Origin: Chrysomallon squamiferum
Taxonomy: Eukaryota; Mollusca; Gastropoda; Neomphalida; Peltospiridae
DNA: 52,000 bases
Assembly: GCA_012295275.1 (NCBI GenBank)
Contig: CM022671.1
Location: 13,376,178-13,428,177 of the forward strand
Reading direction: 5' to 3'
Positions 15,632 through 29,000 of the stretch are shown here, in pieces. Under the pieces are notes generated by a model. It was given only the letters and a program-made list of their open reading frames with translations. It had not been told where the DNA came from and did no database searches. Every line of letters begins with the position of its first letter. Positions within the stretch are counted from its first letter, which is position 1. The translations under genes and the position numbers were made by a program.

Positions 15632-15669
<38 letters not shown>
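15631..15669 (+). repeat. Poly(A) tract after a GC-richer stretch
   Basis: Thirty-nine A residues directly follow 200 bases of CpG-containing DNA. This may be the tail of an old retroposon, or simple repeat growth. No target-site duplication was seen. Confidence 0.9.
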
Positions 15670-15672
<3 letters not shown>

Positions 15673-15904
15673 ACAAAAATATTTAAAAAAATGGATTCTA
15701 TAATGCGGACGACTACTCTCCAAAAGAAAATAATTTATAAACGTGAACATGTTTTCAAATAATAATAATACACACAGCTGATAATTAGCTATATACGAAT
15801 TACCTAAATTACCTAAATGCCCACACACAGACAATGAACAGAAAAAAAGAAGAAAAAAATGTTTTATTTTATGAGACACTCAACACATTTTATTTACGGT
15901 TATA

Positions 15905-16041
15905 TGGTGTCAGACATATACTGAGAGAGGAAACCCGCTGTTGCCACTTCATGGACTGCTATTTTTGATTAGCAGTACGATCCAACAGACAGGGTGCACT
16001 GGTTGTACACGTAATGGCCCAAATGGACCCACAGTCAGTGT
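15905..16041 (+). repeat. Copy of a dispersed molluscan repeat (SINE-like)
   Basis: The stretch is richer in GC than its surroundings, with GAGAGAGGAAACCCGCTG, CCACTTCATGG and GGTGCACTGGTTGTA in this order. I recognise it as a diverged, internally deleted copy of an interspersed repeat common in mollusc genomes. I cannot name the family. Confidence 0.55.
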
Positions 16042-17205
16042 AAAATAAATAATAAATAAAATAAAATAATAATAAAAAAGAAACTTTGTGTTGTGTGTGT
16101 ATGATGCATATGACCAAAATAGGTTGTGAGGTGAAATAAAACTAAATAATTGGGCGATTTATTGTAAAGTTCAACTGTTACAAATAATCTTGACAATCGA
16201 GTTTTAAGACACGTGTGTTATTTGTTATATTCTGGTTTGTTACATTTTTTTCTTTCTTTCTTTGCACTAAATAAACTATAATGCAATATCAGTTTAATAC
16301 CAAACTATACTAATCCAGCTTTACAGGAGCAGTTAGCCTTTGATAGCTGTTTTGTCTCCAAGCAAACCTGAATATGTGGTTTGTGTGCCAAGTCGTTTTT
16401 CCTCATGGAACGCCAGCATCTCGCATTCATTTTCGGTTGATTTTTATCTGTAATTTTTATATTGCGGATGTAGCCTTGCGTAAAATAATTAAAACCTTTC
16501 TGTTGTGCTTTTCTGGAAGATATTAAACCTACACATCACACGGAATACTTGTTTCATCAGCTACTCCGTCTGCTACCGATTCCGCCATTTTGGATGTTAG
16601 CTTGTGGTACGTAGTAACAGTAACTAAGGTAGGCGTGGCTTACGTAGTAATGTGGCAACATGAATTGCATCCTTGAAGGCAGGCAATCCCATTACCACCT
16701 TTTGCCCAACGGCAGAACACAAAGAACTGCTATTTAAAATAAAACTGTTTTGCCGTTAGAAAATTAATGAAAATAATGAACGTTCAGTTATCAGGAAACG
16801 GGTCTTTTATGAAACTAAGTAATCCCAGAGGGCCGTACATTGCTTTAGAATTTATGTTATCTTTCATGGAACAAGACTGCTGACGTTTCCGGTAGGCAAA
16901 AATGTAGATCCGCTACTGTCACTAATACTATTTAATACATGTAAGTTATTAGCTTTCTTTCATAGTGATGATGTAATAAGAAACGGGAAAGCACGCTGAC
17001 GTCGATCCGTAGACTCGTTTGTTTACACATTCCTATAATCTGAAAAGCAAAACTCATCACTTGTGTCGCAGAGGATAAAACGAGAAGTAGACGTAATGGG
17101 AATTGAATTGACAATTATATACTTAATGTAAAGCAGAAAGGAGCTCAGAAACTATAAATATCCCTATGTATTTTTGTTCGTGTGACTGAGAAAAAGATAT
17201 ATGTT

Positions 17206-17208
<3 letters not shown>
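16042..17208. other. Intergenic, no gene seen
   Basis: Mixed composition. A GC-richer patch at 16555-16700 holds CCGCCATTTTGG (YY1-like) and a GGCGTGGC box, so a promoter cannot be excluded, but no exon was found next to it. Confidence 0.55.

Positions 17209-17296
<88 letters not shown>
17209..17296 (+). repeat. (TA)n(GA)n compound microsatellite
   Basis: A short TA run followed by a 72-base GA run that abuts copy 2 of the 518-bp segment. Confidence 0.97.
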
Positions 17297-17300
<4 letters not shown>

Positions 17301-17814
17301 ATAATTACGATTTTTTGTTTCTTGAATTAACATTAAACACCTATTACAATACTGTCTTGATACATTTACTAGGGAGTTCAGTCAAAATTTCAAGCAGGCC
17401 GTCAAAAGAAGCAATTAGCATTTTGAATGTTGTAAATTGGATAAGCAGTTTGTGAGCTACATCAAATCAAAGATGCTAAAATGCCTGATTTTTTTGAAAC
17501 AGTGAGCCAGTAATTACCTTACATCTTGAAACAAAGGTGGCACCAGAAATATCAAATTTTTGCTGTTCTTGTACATTTATGTTTCTAGATTCAACAGTTT
17601 TTACCCAGTTGTTGTCACATTTTGTATACTATTAAAACAGAGACTATGAAAGGTAACTATCAACATTATATTATCCAATATAATGACCTAGACCGTATGT
17701 GCATATAATATAGACACGCATGCACCCATCTCTCAACATAGAAAGTGAAAATAATGTATTGCTCCCGTAACATTTGAAAACAAATTTATATATACTTGAT
17801 CCCCTCTTGATAAA
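17297..17814 (+). repeat. 518-bp duplicated segment, copy 2
   Basis: Same orientation as copy 1, again preceded by (GA)n, itself preceded by an AT run. On the right it is followed by a new (TA)n(GA)n stretch. The breakpoints of identity are sharp at both ends. Confidence 0.85.
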
Positions 17815-20800
17815 TATATATATAGAGAGAGTGTCTAGTAGTACGAACCATTATGTTAAGTTTTATGGTTCCTGATTCATCATCAAACGATTCTACGCCA
17901 AGACGCATATTTAAATGCACACGGTATCACTAATCTGAAAAGATAACACAAAATTTTATATATATAATCTGGCAGAATTTAAAAAGATTTTGTTATTAGC
18001 AAATGTTTTTTATTAGTGACAAATTCACATATATTTAACAAAGTTCACATTATTTGAACTTGAAAGTTGCAGAGGTGTTTTCTTATTTCCGTTTTGTAGC
18101 TGAACTGGCAACATCGGGCTCAATGAGATGTTCTCATCTCTCTCTCTCTCTCTCTCCTAGCTCCCTTCCCTCTCCTCTCCCCTCTCTCACTCTCTGAATG
18201 GACACATCTCCGCGAATTCGTTTTCATTATGTTCTAATCAAATGGACATAATGTCACAGCTCATTAATTTCTAATACTAACAAATAATATCTATAAAGCT
18301 AGAATAATGTCTCTGCCAAACTTCGATATATTTATTAATGTAGATACTTCTTATTTATTGACACTAGGGATATCGGGAGAAATAACCACTAATAATATTA
18401 CATATTTGTAAATAATGAAGCAAGTTATAAAATACTAAATTGTTTTCTATTTCCGAAATGAAATGAAGATGAGTAGTTTCTTTTTGTTTGGATATGAAAT
18501 GATACGTGAATGGTATTTTCATTATTATCAATAAACTACCTATTTATCTATTTTCGACTTATTATTTTTTCATCGGGCTTACGAAGAAGTTGTGATTGAT
18601 GACCTGGTTAGAACTGTTTTAGTTATCGGAATTTTGTATTTGACTAAACTAGTAGACGGGCGTTTATCAATGATTCTGAGGGACCAAAAAATTGCCAAAG
18701 CAGAAGCTAACTTTGAGATATTCATATTTAGAATTTGTCACCATAAAACAATCAGTACATTTTACTATTAACTGATGCCTGGTATCACCTACATTTGCTG
18801 TTGTATAATTATGACAATTAAACGAAAGAAAGAAACAAAGAAAGTATCATGATGACATCATTTAAGTTATTGTTACGAATTAATGGAAAGGATCTTAAAT
18901 ATCTTGCAGAGAGATGAAAATTCATATTGCGGCCTTTCATTAAATCAATAAACGGTATATAAAACTATCATTTTGTTTCTTACCCTTTGCCCTTTGAATA
19001 TCGGATATGAAAAATTACTACTGCTACTACTACTACTACTACTAATAATAATAATGATTGCAGAAAAACCAAGGATCCCAAAAATTAAACGAATACATTG
19101 CTGTAACTACAATGAGGCAAATGCCTCATACCAAAATTGACGATTTAATTATTTATTTGATTTTGTTTGAATGTTTTTATTTTTTATTAATGTTTTGTTC
19201 CACTCCGCTTGGCGATTAAGTTTTTGCATCATTTCAAAAAGAGTCTAGTTGCAGTATGGCATGTGGGGTAGGCTGGACCAGAAGTAGTTTATTGAATGAT
19301 TATCTGTATAATACACTTAGTAAATGCAGAATGTGTCTTTATATATGTATTACTTTAATTTTAACTTAAAATCGTGTGAAATTAAGCACAAGAGAGAACA
19401 TATCATGGTATGGTAGCGCTTTACTGGACCAGACAATGGAAGAACTCCAAAACACAGAATCCATCCAAGATGTTGTGAACAATCTGATGATATCAAAGAC
19501 GACTGATATAATTTAGAAACTCAGCAGCTAAAGATGTGGGCCCTAATTAGCCATATTATGTTGACATTACAATAATGTGCAGACTCCTAGACCCTAAGTT
19601 TTATTTACTTCTACAATTTGGCTGTGACTAAAATTGAGCAAAAACAAAAGAAGATGTTATTCATTCATCCCAATCAAGAATCTTGAACTTTGTAACATCA
19701 ATGGGGCAGAGTTTCAAAAAATCGCCCACTGTGCCTTTCTGTCCCCAACACCACTGATTTTCCAGAATCTTCAGTTACAAAGCATTTCCATACTTTTAGT
19801 CAAATTATATATAGCACCACAAACTGATATTGAAGATATTAAATGTAATTTAAATTATTAAATGATAATATATTAGTATTAATGATAAAGTATAGAATGT
19901 ATCAGGAAAATCAGATTATTAATTAAAAATCAATTTCAAATTCCGAGTCCTACCTTTATCCTGGTTATGAGAGGTTTCAGACCACAAATGGCTGAAAAAG
20001 TACGCATGCCTACAAATACTTTAATCTTCAGTAACGTCTAAGTTAACACTATTTAATGGCACACTGCATACATTTTATAACGAAACAAATATTGAATAAG
20101 GACAACCATTATTTTTTATTTGTTTGTTTGTTTGTTTAATTATATATTTATTTTTATTTTTAATGGTTATTATTGGCTTTATTGGTTTCATTCTCCTTTA
20201 GGTGAACAATTCAACAGTTTAAGAAGTACAGCATTAAGATTTTCCTCTTAAAATAGGCAAAACAGTATTTTGATTAAGAATGAGAACTTAATTAAACCAC
20301 ATGTCATAGTTGATAATACTGGAAAAACTGAATAAACACAAATATAAAGGACTTTGAAGAAACTTTACAGTTGTTGTTAAAATCTAAAATTAGAACTATA
20401 AACACAGTAAATATTTTATTTAAGACCCTATAAAAATATGTAAGACAAATAATGTAAGACAAGTTGTACAAATAAAGTAAAATTCCGTGGAATTATTTTG
20501 CACAATGTTAAAAAGATTATATATATATAATTAAATAATTTATAAGTAAATAAATTAAAACATAAAATAATAAAAAAGATATCAAAATGTAAGACATAAA
20601 ATCCTGTCTTCTTCTCAGAAACAATGTATTAAAAGAAAAAGTAAAAGAACTACATTTGTTTAGCTTCATATTATACAAAATTAAGAACTAAATAATAAAT
20701 TTTATAAATTCATGTTTTATATATATATATGTAAAGAACATGAATTTATTTCACTACTGTAAAAGGTGATTATATGCAAACAATGGAATAAAGATATACA

Positions 20801-21291
20801 AAACATCTTTATAGACTAACAAATACTGTAAATGTATCAAAGGCACTGAATGGGCAACACAGGATTTCTACCACCAGCTGTATGTGTTGTGTCTGGAATT
20901 ATACGTGAATGTGTATGTGTAAGCAATACTGTTAAATGATTAATTAAAAAAATAAATTCTTATATATATATAATTCCTGTGAGAACAGAATGAATTGCAT
21001 ATAAGTTATGAACAACTCCATGTATAACTGCTGTTATATACTGTTCATTTTAATTACATTTATACTCTCAAATAGTCGATTAGTTTTTTGTTTTTCTTAT
21101 TTTATCTTAATGTTGCTGTTTTTTTAATTTATAATTTTAAAATTATTTTTTATTGTTTGTAAATTAGATTAAGATTATATATCTGAATTTAGAAACATTT
21201 AGAGAATTTTCCTTTTGTTTTTAAATACATTTAACTTATTTATCCTTTCAAATCACTGTCAATTAAATAAGTGAATCTATACCAATATGTA

Positions 21292-21355
<64 letters not shown>

Positions 21356-22816
21356 TAAAAATACAGATAAGAACAACTGAATTTGTAATATCCACAATAC
21401 ACAAAACAGAATAAATTATAATATTATGTATTAAGACAACAAACAAAACAAAACAAAAAATATATATATATATAAAGAAACCCCCCCAAAAACAACAAAC
21501 ACTTATTATAATGTGCAAATAGAAAAAAAAATCATAAGAAATTAGTAAATTCATGAAATTAGATTAAATACAAACATGGAAATATCATTTGCCTGTGGTC
21601 TGGGGCTTTAGCACCAAAGAATTATATATATTTAAATATAACTATCTCACCACATTTAACAAAATTTAATTATTATTGTGTCTTGGTTTTGCTTTCAGAA
21701 TCATATTTCATAAGGAAAGGTGGTTAGGTGACAAAATGACCATCATACAAAACAATTTGTTTTATTACCTTCATTAGTAGAATCACCTCAAAAAATAAAA
21801 TATTATGAAATGTATTAAAATAGTTCAAAGCAATCAAGAATATAATTATATAAAAATAAATTTACAACACAAAGTTAAAATTCAGATTCTCAAAAAGTAA
21901 CAGCAAAACACTGAAAAATAAATTGATGGTTTAATTATATTCTTAATCTTGATTGATTTTACAGGAAATATTCAATATTTAATATCTGTTTTACATTGGT
22001 TACTAGAAACAATCAAAATATAGCCTGGCAAAAAATATTACTAAAGTAACAACCTGAAAAAGAATTAATAAGAAAATATGAATATTCATTTCTTTTTACA
22101 AAATAGAACAGACCCAAAATCTGTCAAAATATATAAAATAAAACTTCTGTCCGTATTAAAATGAATTATACACATATACACAACTACAAACCAAAAAAAA
22201 CTATTTGTTTTTTAAAAGTAATAAAACAACCACATGTAAATGACATGACATAAATATATACCAATACTGTAGGAAAACACAAACATTATTCTCCTAAATT
22301 TAATTCCATAAATTCTATAAAGTAAGACAAAATACAGTTATCAAACTGAACTAATTAGTTAAAAGCAAGAAGGAGTTTGGAATGTTTAAAAACACAAAAA
22401 AGTTGGTAAATACTTGATAAATACTTTTTATGTTGTATTCTGTGTAAGTAAATGGCGAAGTACTTTTCACTGTGTAATCTGAGTAAGTTAAATGAACAAG
22501 GACTTTTCATGTATTCTGAGTGAATTAAATAAAAGTCTACTTTTAAAGCTGTTGTTGTTTTCAATGCAAGTTATCTACTTTTTATGATCTGTTTTTCCTA
22601 CTGTACATTATCTACTGTTCATATATAAATTATCTGCTTTTCAACTATACAAATAAAATTTAAGTTTTTACAAAAGCTGAAATGAAAATTGCAGCCAGTT
22701 GAACACACATTTATTCTGTAGAAAAAAATATAAGATATTTTGCAAACTCAAAACATTCAGTTTATATAAGTTATGGATCTGACCAGAAATTTACGCAATT
22801 ACCTGCTGTAAATTAC
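17815..22816. other. Intergenic, no gene seen
   Basis: AT-rich, with short CT runs (18138-18190), TA runs and the GT-AT-AC palindrome. The right part approaches the 3' end of the MET-like gene and may hold its 3' untranslated region. Confidence 0.65.
21291..21356. repeat. (GT)n(AT)n(AC)n self-complementary repeat
   Basis: A GT tract, an AT tract and an AC tract follow one another, so that the 66 bases are nearly a perfect palindrome able to form a hairpin or cruciform. Confidence 0.95.
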
Positions 22817-23078
22817 TTTATTAACTGATCATAAAATTATCATTGTACATTAATTGAAAAAAACTAAAGCTATCAGTGAAATGTAATTATGCATTATTAT
22901 ATGTAATTATACATTTAAATTAACAATTTTAGTATAACTTACAGAAAATCATCTATAAATTCAGTTAGGAAATATGCAATCTGAATTTAGACCATTATCA
23001 TCATCGTTATGACAGACAATAAATGAGTTTTAAAAAAAATGGCAGAGTAATAGTGATGAATTGTTTTCATATTTAACA

Positions 23079-26000
23079 TTATGCCACTGTTCCTGTAACA
23101 GTATTGGATATAAATAGATCAGTTTCTCTATGTTCATCATCATCTGATGCTGCCTCTGGTGAAGTTGACACAACTGGTGATGCAGCTACAGCTGGTGTTT
23201 TTCTTTCTTCGCTTGATGGAACAGCAGATTCGAAATTGTCACTGTAATGATACTGTGAACTTAGGTCAATGTTGACGTAGGTGTTGATGATGTCACATCG
23301 CTTGGGTCCAGTTTTGTGCTTTACTTCTTTGATAATGTTTTCCATTTCACCAACAAGCTGTGAAAATGTTGGCCGGTCAGCACCTGATGCCCTCCAACAC
23401 TGATGCATGATTGCATAGCTGTACAAAATACAGAATATAGAAAATTTCAGCAATCTCTTTTTACAATTTTTGAAGCTACATTCTTTACTGGCAATCTCTG
23501 TTTTAACAGTGATTTATAAGTTTAACCATTCATTTTGGTATAAATTATATTATTTCATTCCTCATGTTGCTGAGAACAAGAATAAAGGTATGGATAGCAG
23601 GTTCTGTGCAGTTTTGTGGTTGTGCTGCATTATATCAAACAATCCCAGAAGATCTGAACGGTATAGTGTCTGTGACTAATTTAAAATGTAACATTTTTAG
23701 TTCAGTTATGTGATAAATGGATGGTACTGATATCTGTGGCTATTGTGATGAGTTATATATCTGGATACATTGTGCCTTATTTACAGCTAATTGAATTTAT
23801 CCAAATATACCAATAGGGTAATTGAATGTATCTGAATACACTCAATAATACAAACTGAATTTTTGGTTAATTAAAAATATTAGAATATACTCACAGAGGA
23901 TCTGGACAATACTGTGGCTGAGGCATTCTGCGACCTGCTTTCAGATAGCGAATCACATCCCAGTTGTCAACATCTGGATAGGGATTTACTCCACGAGTCA
24001 TCAACTCCCACAAAACAACTCCAAACGACCACTAAAATAGTCATAAGTTTATTACTTTTTATAAATTCACACTGTTACTGTCATGTTTAAATTAAGAAAT
24101 AATTATAATTGTGTATTATAAATTGAGTATTGCTTAAACTGTGATGTAATAACAAATTATACAAAAATTAAAGGCTCCTATATTTATCTCATTTTGATAG
24201 AACATTTGATTCAACTTTTATTTATCTCATCTGAATCTGAGTGTTTTATTTGTGTATTAATAAACAAATACCTATAACATCTGTATAAAAAACATATTTC
24301 TACAACACCTGGTTTTGATGTGATATGTATAATAATAAACGTGTGTACAATACCTGGTTTTGATGTAATATGTATAATAATAAACATGTGTGTACAATAC
24401 CTGGTTTTTATGTAATATGTATAATAATAAACATGTATGTACAACATCTGGCTTTGATATGTATGTATATTAATAAACTTATATTTACTATATAAGACCT
24501 GTAACTAAAATATGGTTTGATCTGTAATATATTAATAAACTTTATTTACTATATCAGACTTTGATGTGTATGTATAACAATAAAAATATATTTACTTTAT
24601 CAGACCTAGAACCCATTTAATTATTTAATTATTTAATCTGTAATATATTAATAAATTTTTGCTTACCACATCAGACTTTGATGTGTATGTCCCTTTCTCT
24701 AAACTTTCAAGTGCCATCCATTTCACGGGAAGTTTGGTTTTCTTGTTGTCTGAGCTGTAATATTCCTTCTCATAAATGTCTCGAGCTAGTCCAAAATCAG
24801 CTACTTTCACACAGAAATCATCATCCAGCCTGTGGAAAGGAATTGGTATTACTCTTAATGTTAATGTGGTAGTAATAAACAAAGAAAATGCTTTGTATGG
24901 CATAAAATAATTTAATTTTGGACATGATGGATAAAATTTACTATCTATAAACACACATAACTAAACAAAAAGAAAACTTCTTCTTAGCTAATAATAACAG
25001 GAATTTAAGAAACAAATATGAAGCATTATCAAACAAAAGCTAAATGAAAATTTCACAAACTCACATGCAGTTTCGTGCTGCCAAATCTCTGTGAACAAAT
25101 TTGATGCCTGACAGATACTCCATACCTTTAGCTATGTCTATACCAAATATTATTAGATCTTTAATTGTGGGGTTCTGAAACAAACATCAAGCATTTAAGA
25201 TGTTCAACATTGATAAGCTGGACATACATTAACAACAACAAAAATGAAAAAAAGGAAAAAGTGACAAAAAAAAAAGAAAAAATATTTAGAAAGAAATGTT
25301 AGTAACAAATGTTAAATAATAATAATAAAATTAAATAAACCTAGAAAAATTAAAATACATGTGCAATTAATAAAATAATAATAAAAGCAGTACCACTAGC
25401 TACAGAGTGTTAAATTCTGATTTATTTACTAGTAATTAGGTCTTTATAATTTTGACAGTTTTCTCAAACAGATAATCTGTCTTTCCTATATGGCATCTGT
25501 AAATTGTTATTATTCTCTACCAAGTTATATTACATTAAATTAGCATTATTTTTTTAGTTCTTTAATTTATTAATCAATTTAAAAAAAAAAGCTTTTTCAA
25601 TTTATTGTCTTTTTATTTTGTTGTAAGAATAATAATAAAAAAGGCCTACAGTAGGATATTTAAACTTTATTTCTATTTCATCTTGTCGTGTTTAATTAGA
25701 GAACAGTAAGAAAAAACCATGCATAATATATATCAACTAATTATTTAAATGTTACATACTTTTAATTTCAAACAAAACACAAATAATTATTTATAAGTTA
25801 TTTACAATTAATGAAAATGAAAAGTGAATAAAAATATAGAAAAATAAAATAAAATAAAAATAAAAAGCTGTTGTAAAATACTATTATTTTTCTGTAACAG
25901 ATTTTTTTATTTTAAATTCATTCCTTTTTATGTGGAATTTCATAAAATGCAGTCAATGTGACCCATAATTAACACAATTGTCACATAACCAAATTAGAAC

Positions 26001-29000
26001 TCCACAGTTATACATAAAGACCTCCCTGTAGATGGCTACCCAACTTGGCTTGACTCTAAGGGTGTTCAGGGAACAATGTCATATACGTATTTATATTCAG
26101 TCAACATTAAATCACTAGAAAAACAACAACACAAGTTTAGATTTAAAGAATATATGCATTATATGATATAATAATAGGTATTTACCAAGTAAGCTTATAA
26201 TGCTTATATGGCCAATTACAAACAGTTTTATGCCACAAAATTACTCTCAATACATAAGGGAGATATTAAATCTGTTTATTCCCGAAGGTAAAATAGCACA
26301 TCTCAATAGGCATTTCAATATGCAGATATATCAAAGTAATTTATTGCTTAGCATGACGTTGACATCACAGTAAGTTAACAATAACACCATGTGGTATCAA
26401 TGCTTACAATTACTGATGATCAGTGTTGACTTCAGATTCCCAGCTATTCTCACCCACTGTTTTAGAGATAACAGCCTACAGTTTACTCTGATTGGTCTCA
26501 TCTCAGATTCCCAGCTATTCTCAAAATATGGTTATATTACTTCAATACAGATATCCATATATAATAGAAATTTGTTAGAAAGCCACATCAAACTACCTTT
26601 CAGTTTCTTAGATCAGCTGGATCTATATAACTGTCCAGCTGACACTTAGCCACATGTTTGTCCTGTAAAACTGATCTCCCCTAACCAAAAATGTGACCTC
26701 TGCTTTTATTGCCTAGGAAAGATCACATAGGGGGTCTTTTAACATTCATGTCTCAGGGTGGTGCTGAGGCTGTTTAGAACTTCAGTAGACATGCAGAGGC
26801 TAGTGGGTCCCCCAAAACAACATTTCACCATAGCTTATGTAATTTTTAAGGGTTACATTTTAAAGAGGAGACTGATGTCTCCGTCACAATATATATAAAC
26901 ACACACACACACAAAATTCAAATATCAAATAGATTATGTTTACGTATTTTCAGTTTTAACTTTTCATGTTAAAAAAGAAATTAATAATTTTTATAAAGAA
27001 ACTGACTAACATTTTTTTCATCTCGGATGTAGGACAGGAGGTCTCCATGTTTCATGAAAGGCAGAACAACTAGTGGCATGCTGTCAAGACCAAGACAAAT
27101 ACCAATAAGTTCAAGAACATTGGGATGATGGAAATCCTTCATAATCAGTGCTTCCTGCAGAAAAGCCTGCATCTCTATCTCTCGTGGGTTGTCCTCTGTA
27201 ACACAAAGACAGTTTTTAGTTTTAAAGTATGTCTTATTATCAGTAACGATATTCTGAAGCAAACTGTCATTAACTGTTAGAAATACAGAAACTTACGATG
27301 TAAAGTTTTCACTGCAACCATCAGATCTCCTTTTTCTTCAGCCAGAGTTAGAAATGCACGATTCACACAGCCAAAATGTCCTGTAATAAACATATTAGCT
27401 TACAAAGCAAGATAAATACATCAAATAAGTCCAAATATTTACCACTAGTTAATTTTATTAAATTATCAAATACTAGTTAAACACATTAAATTTAATTATT
27501 ATTCCCACATAAAACTTTACATGGAGTTTTTAAGTTCTTTTGAGGACCACATTCCCATGACATTTGATGCATATACATTGTGTTATTGACAGTAAATGTG
27601 GTCATTCCACACAACATACTTTTTTGTTAAAAATTAAGAAAAGACCTTTGGTAAATACCAAAATCAAATTTATTTCTGGATATCATATAAAACAAAAGAT
27701 ATTTCTTAAGAGTTTGTTTTTGTTGTATAAAACAAAAAAAAACAAAAAAAACCTTAATACTGTAAAAACATACCTCGTCCAATGATTTCTCCCAGAGTGA
27801 GGCAGTCTCGATCAATAAGAAGATTTTCATTTCGAATGAGAGCCAGAGTGTCCTCATCCACCACTGATGTAAAGTGATATTCTGGTTGTGAAATGACTCC
27901 CTGTTCAGCATATGCTGAAAAATAGCCACAGAATATATGTTTAAATATGATGCTCTTATTCCACAATCAGCATAACTTGAAACGAATACCGAATGATTGC
28001 TTTTATATGTAATTTGTCAAATGGCCTACATGTTCAATACATTCTGAAAAATAACATAATTAATAATTGCTTAATTATGTACAATGGTGTTTATGCTGTT
28101 AAACAATGCGTTATTTGAATGATTATTTATTTAATCATACCTCATTAAATAATTACTACCAGGTATCAGTAATAAAATTCTATGTTTAGAAGCAGTACTA
28201 TCCGCTGCCAAACCCAACTGACTTCTACTATTAATGTTTTTATTTCTCTCTCTCTCACACCCACATACACGCACAACACATATACATGGTTTATCAATTT
28301 TTTAATTATTTTTTTTATTCATTATGTTCCCACGTTTTCATTTAAGCAAAATCAGAACAAATTATTTTTTACAAGAGGTACAAATGTTTTTACACTCTAA
28401 ACAAATATTTTTCAAAAATTTTCTTCCCTGAAGCTCTGAAAACCAGTGACAATTGGATGAAAGTAAAGAGTACCATTCTGTCTGTTTTCCAGGTTGTACA
28501 TGCGCTCTCCAGTTTGTCCTGTTTCAACAATACCCTGAGTGTACTCAACTCTGTGTTCATCATCCAACTTCGGCTTGAACAAACACACCTGTTGTCTCTT
28601 CATCACACACAGAAGTACACCAACAGCAATACAGGTCATCAAAACTATCAAAATCAAAATGATGATGCTTACAGACATCTCAGCAGAAGCAGGTGCTGTA
28701 TAGCGAAGATAACCAATGTGAAAGCGCAGATAGCCAACATGTACCTATAAAATAAATACAGATATCCAATATACCACTCTAAAATAAATACAGATAACTA
28801 ATATACCACTCTAAAAATATATACAGATATCAAATATACCACTCTAAAATTATATAGATATCCAATATACCACTCTAAAAATAAATACAGATATCTAATA
28901 TACCACTCTAAAAATATATACAGATATCTAATATACCACTCTAAAAATAAACACAGATATCAAATATACCACTCTAAAAATAAATACAGATATTCAGTAG

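Noticed and set aside
16932-17114. 60-residue open frame with a hydrophobic start on the minus strand
   Set aside because: No acceptor or donor continuation, no poly(A) signal and no family likeness; short AT-rich frames of this type are expected by chance.
19634-19861. 75-residue open frame on the plus strand
   Set aside because: No flanking splice signals that extend it and no recognisable motif.
26430-26530. Twenty-base repeat CAGATTCCCAGCTATTCTCA found twice
   Set aside because: Only two copies, inside an intron and about 70 bases apart; a small local duplication without further structure.
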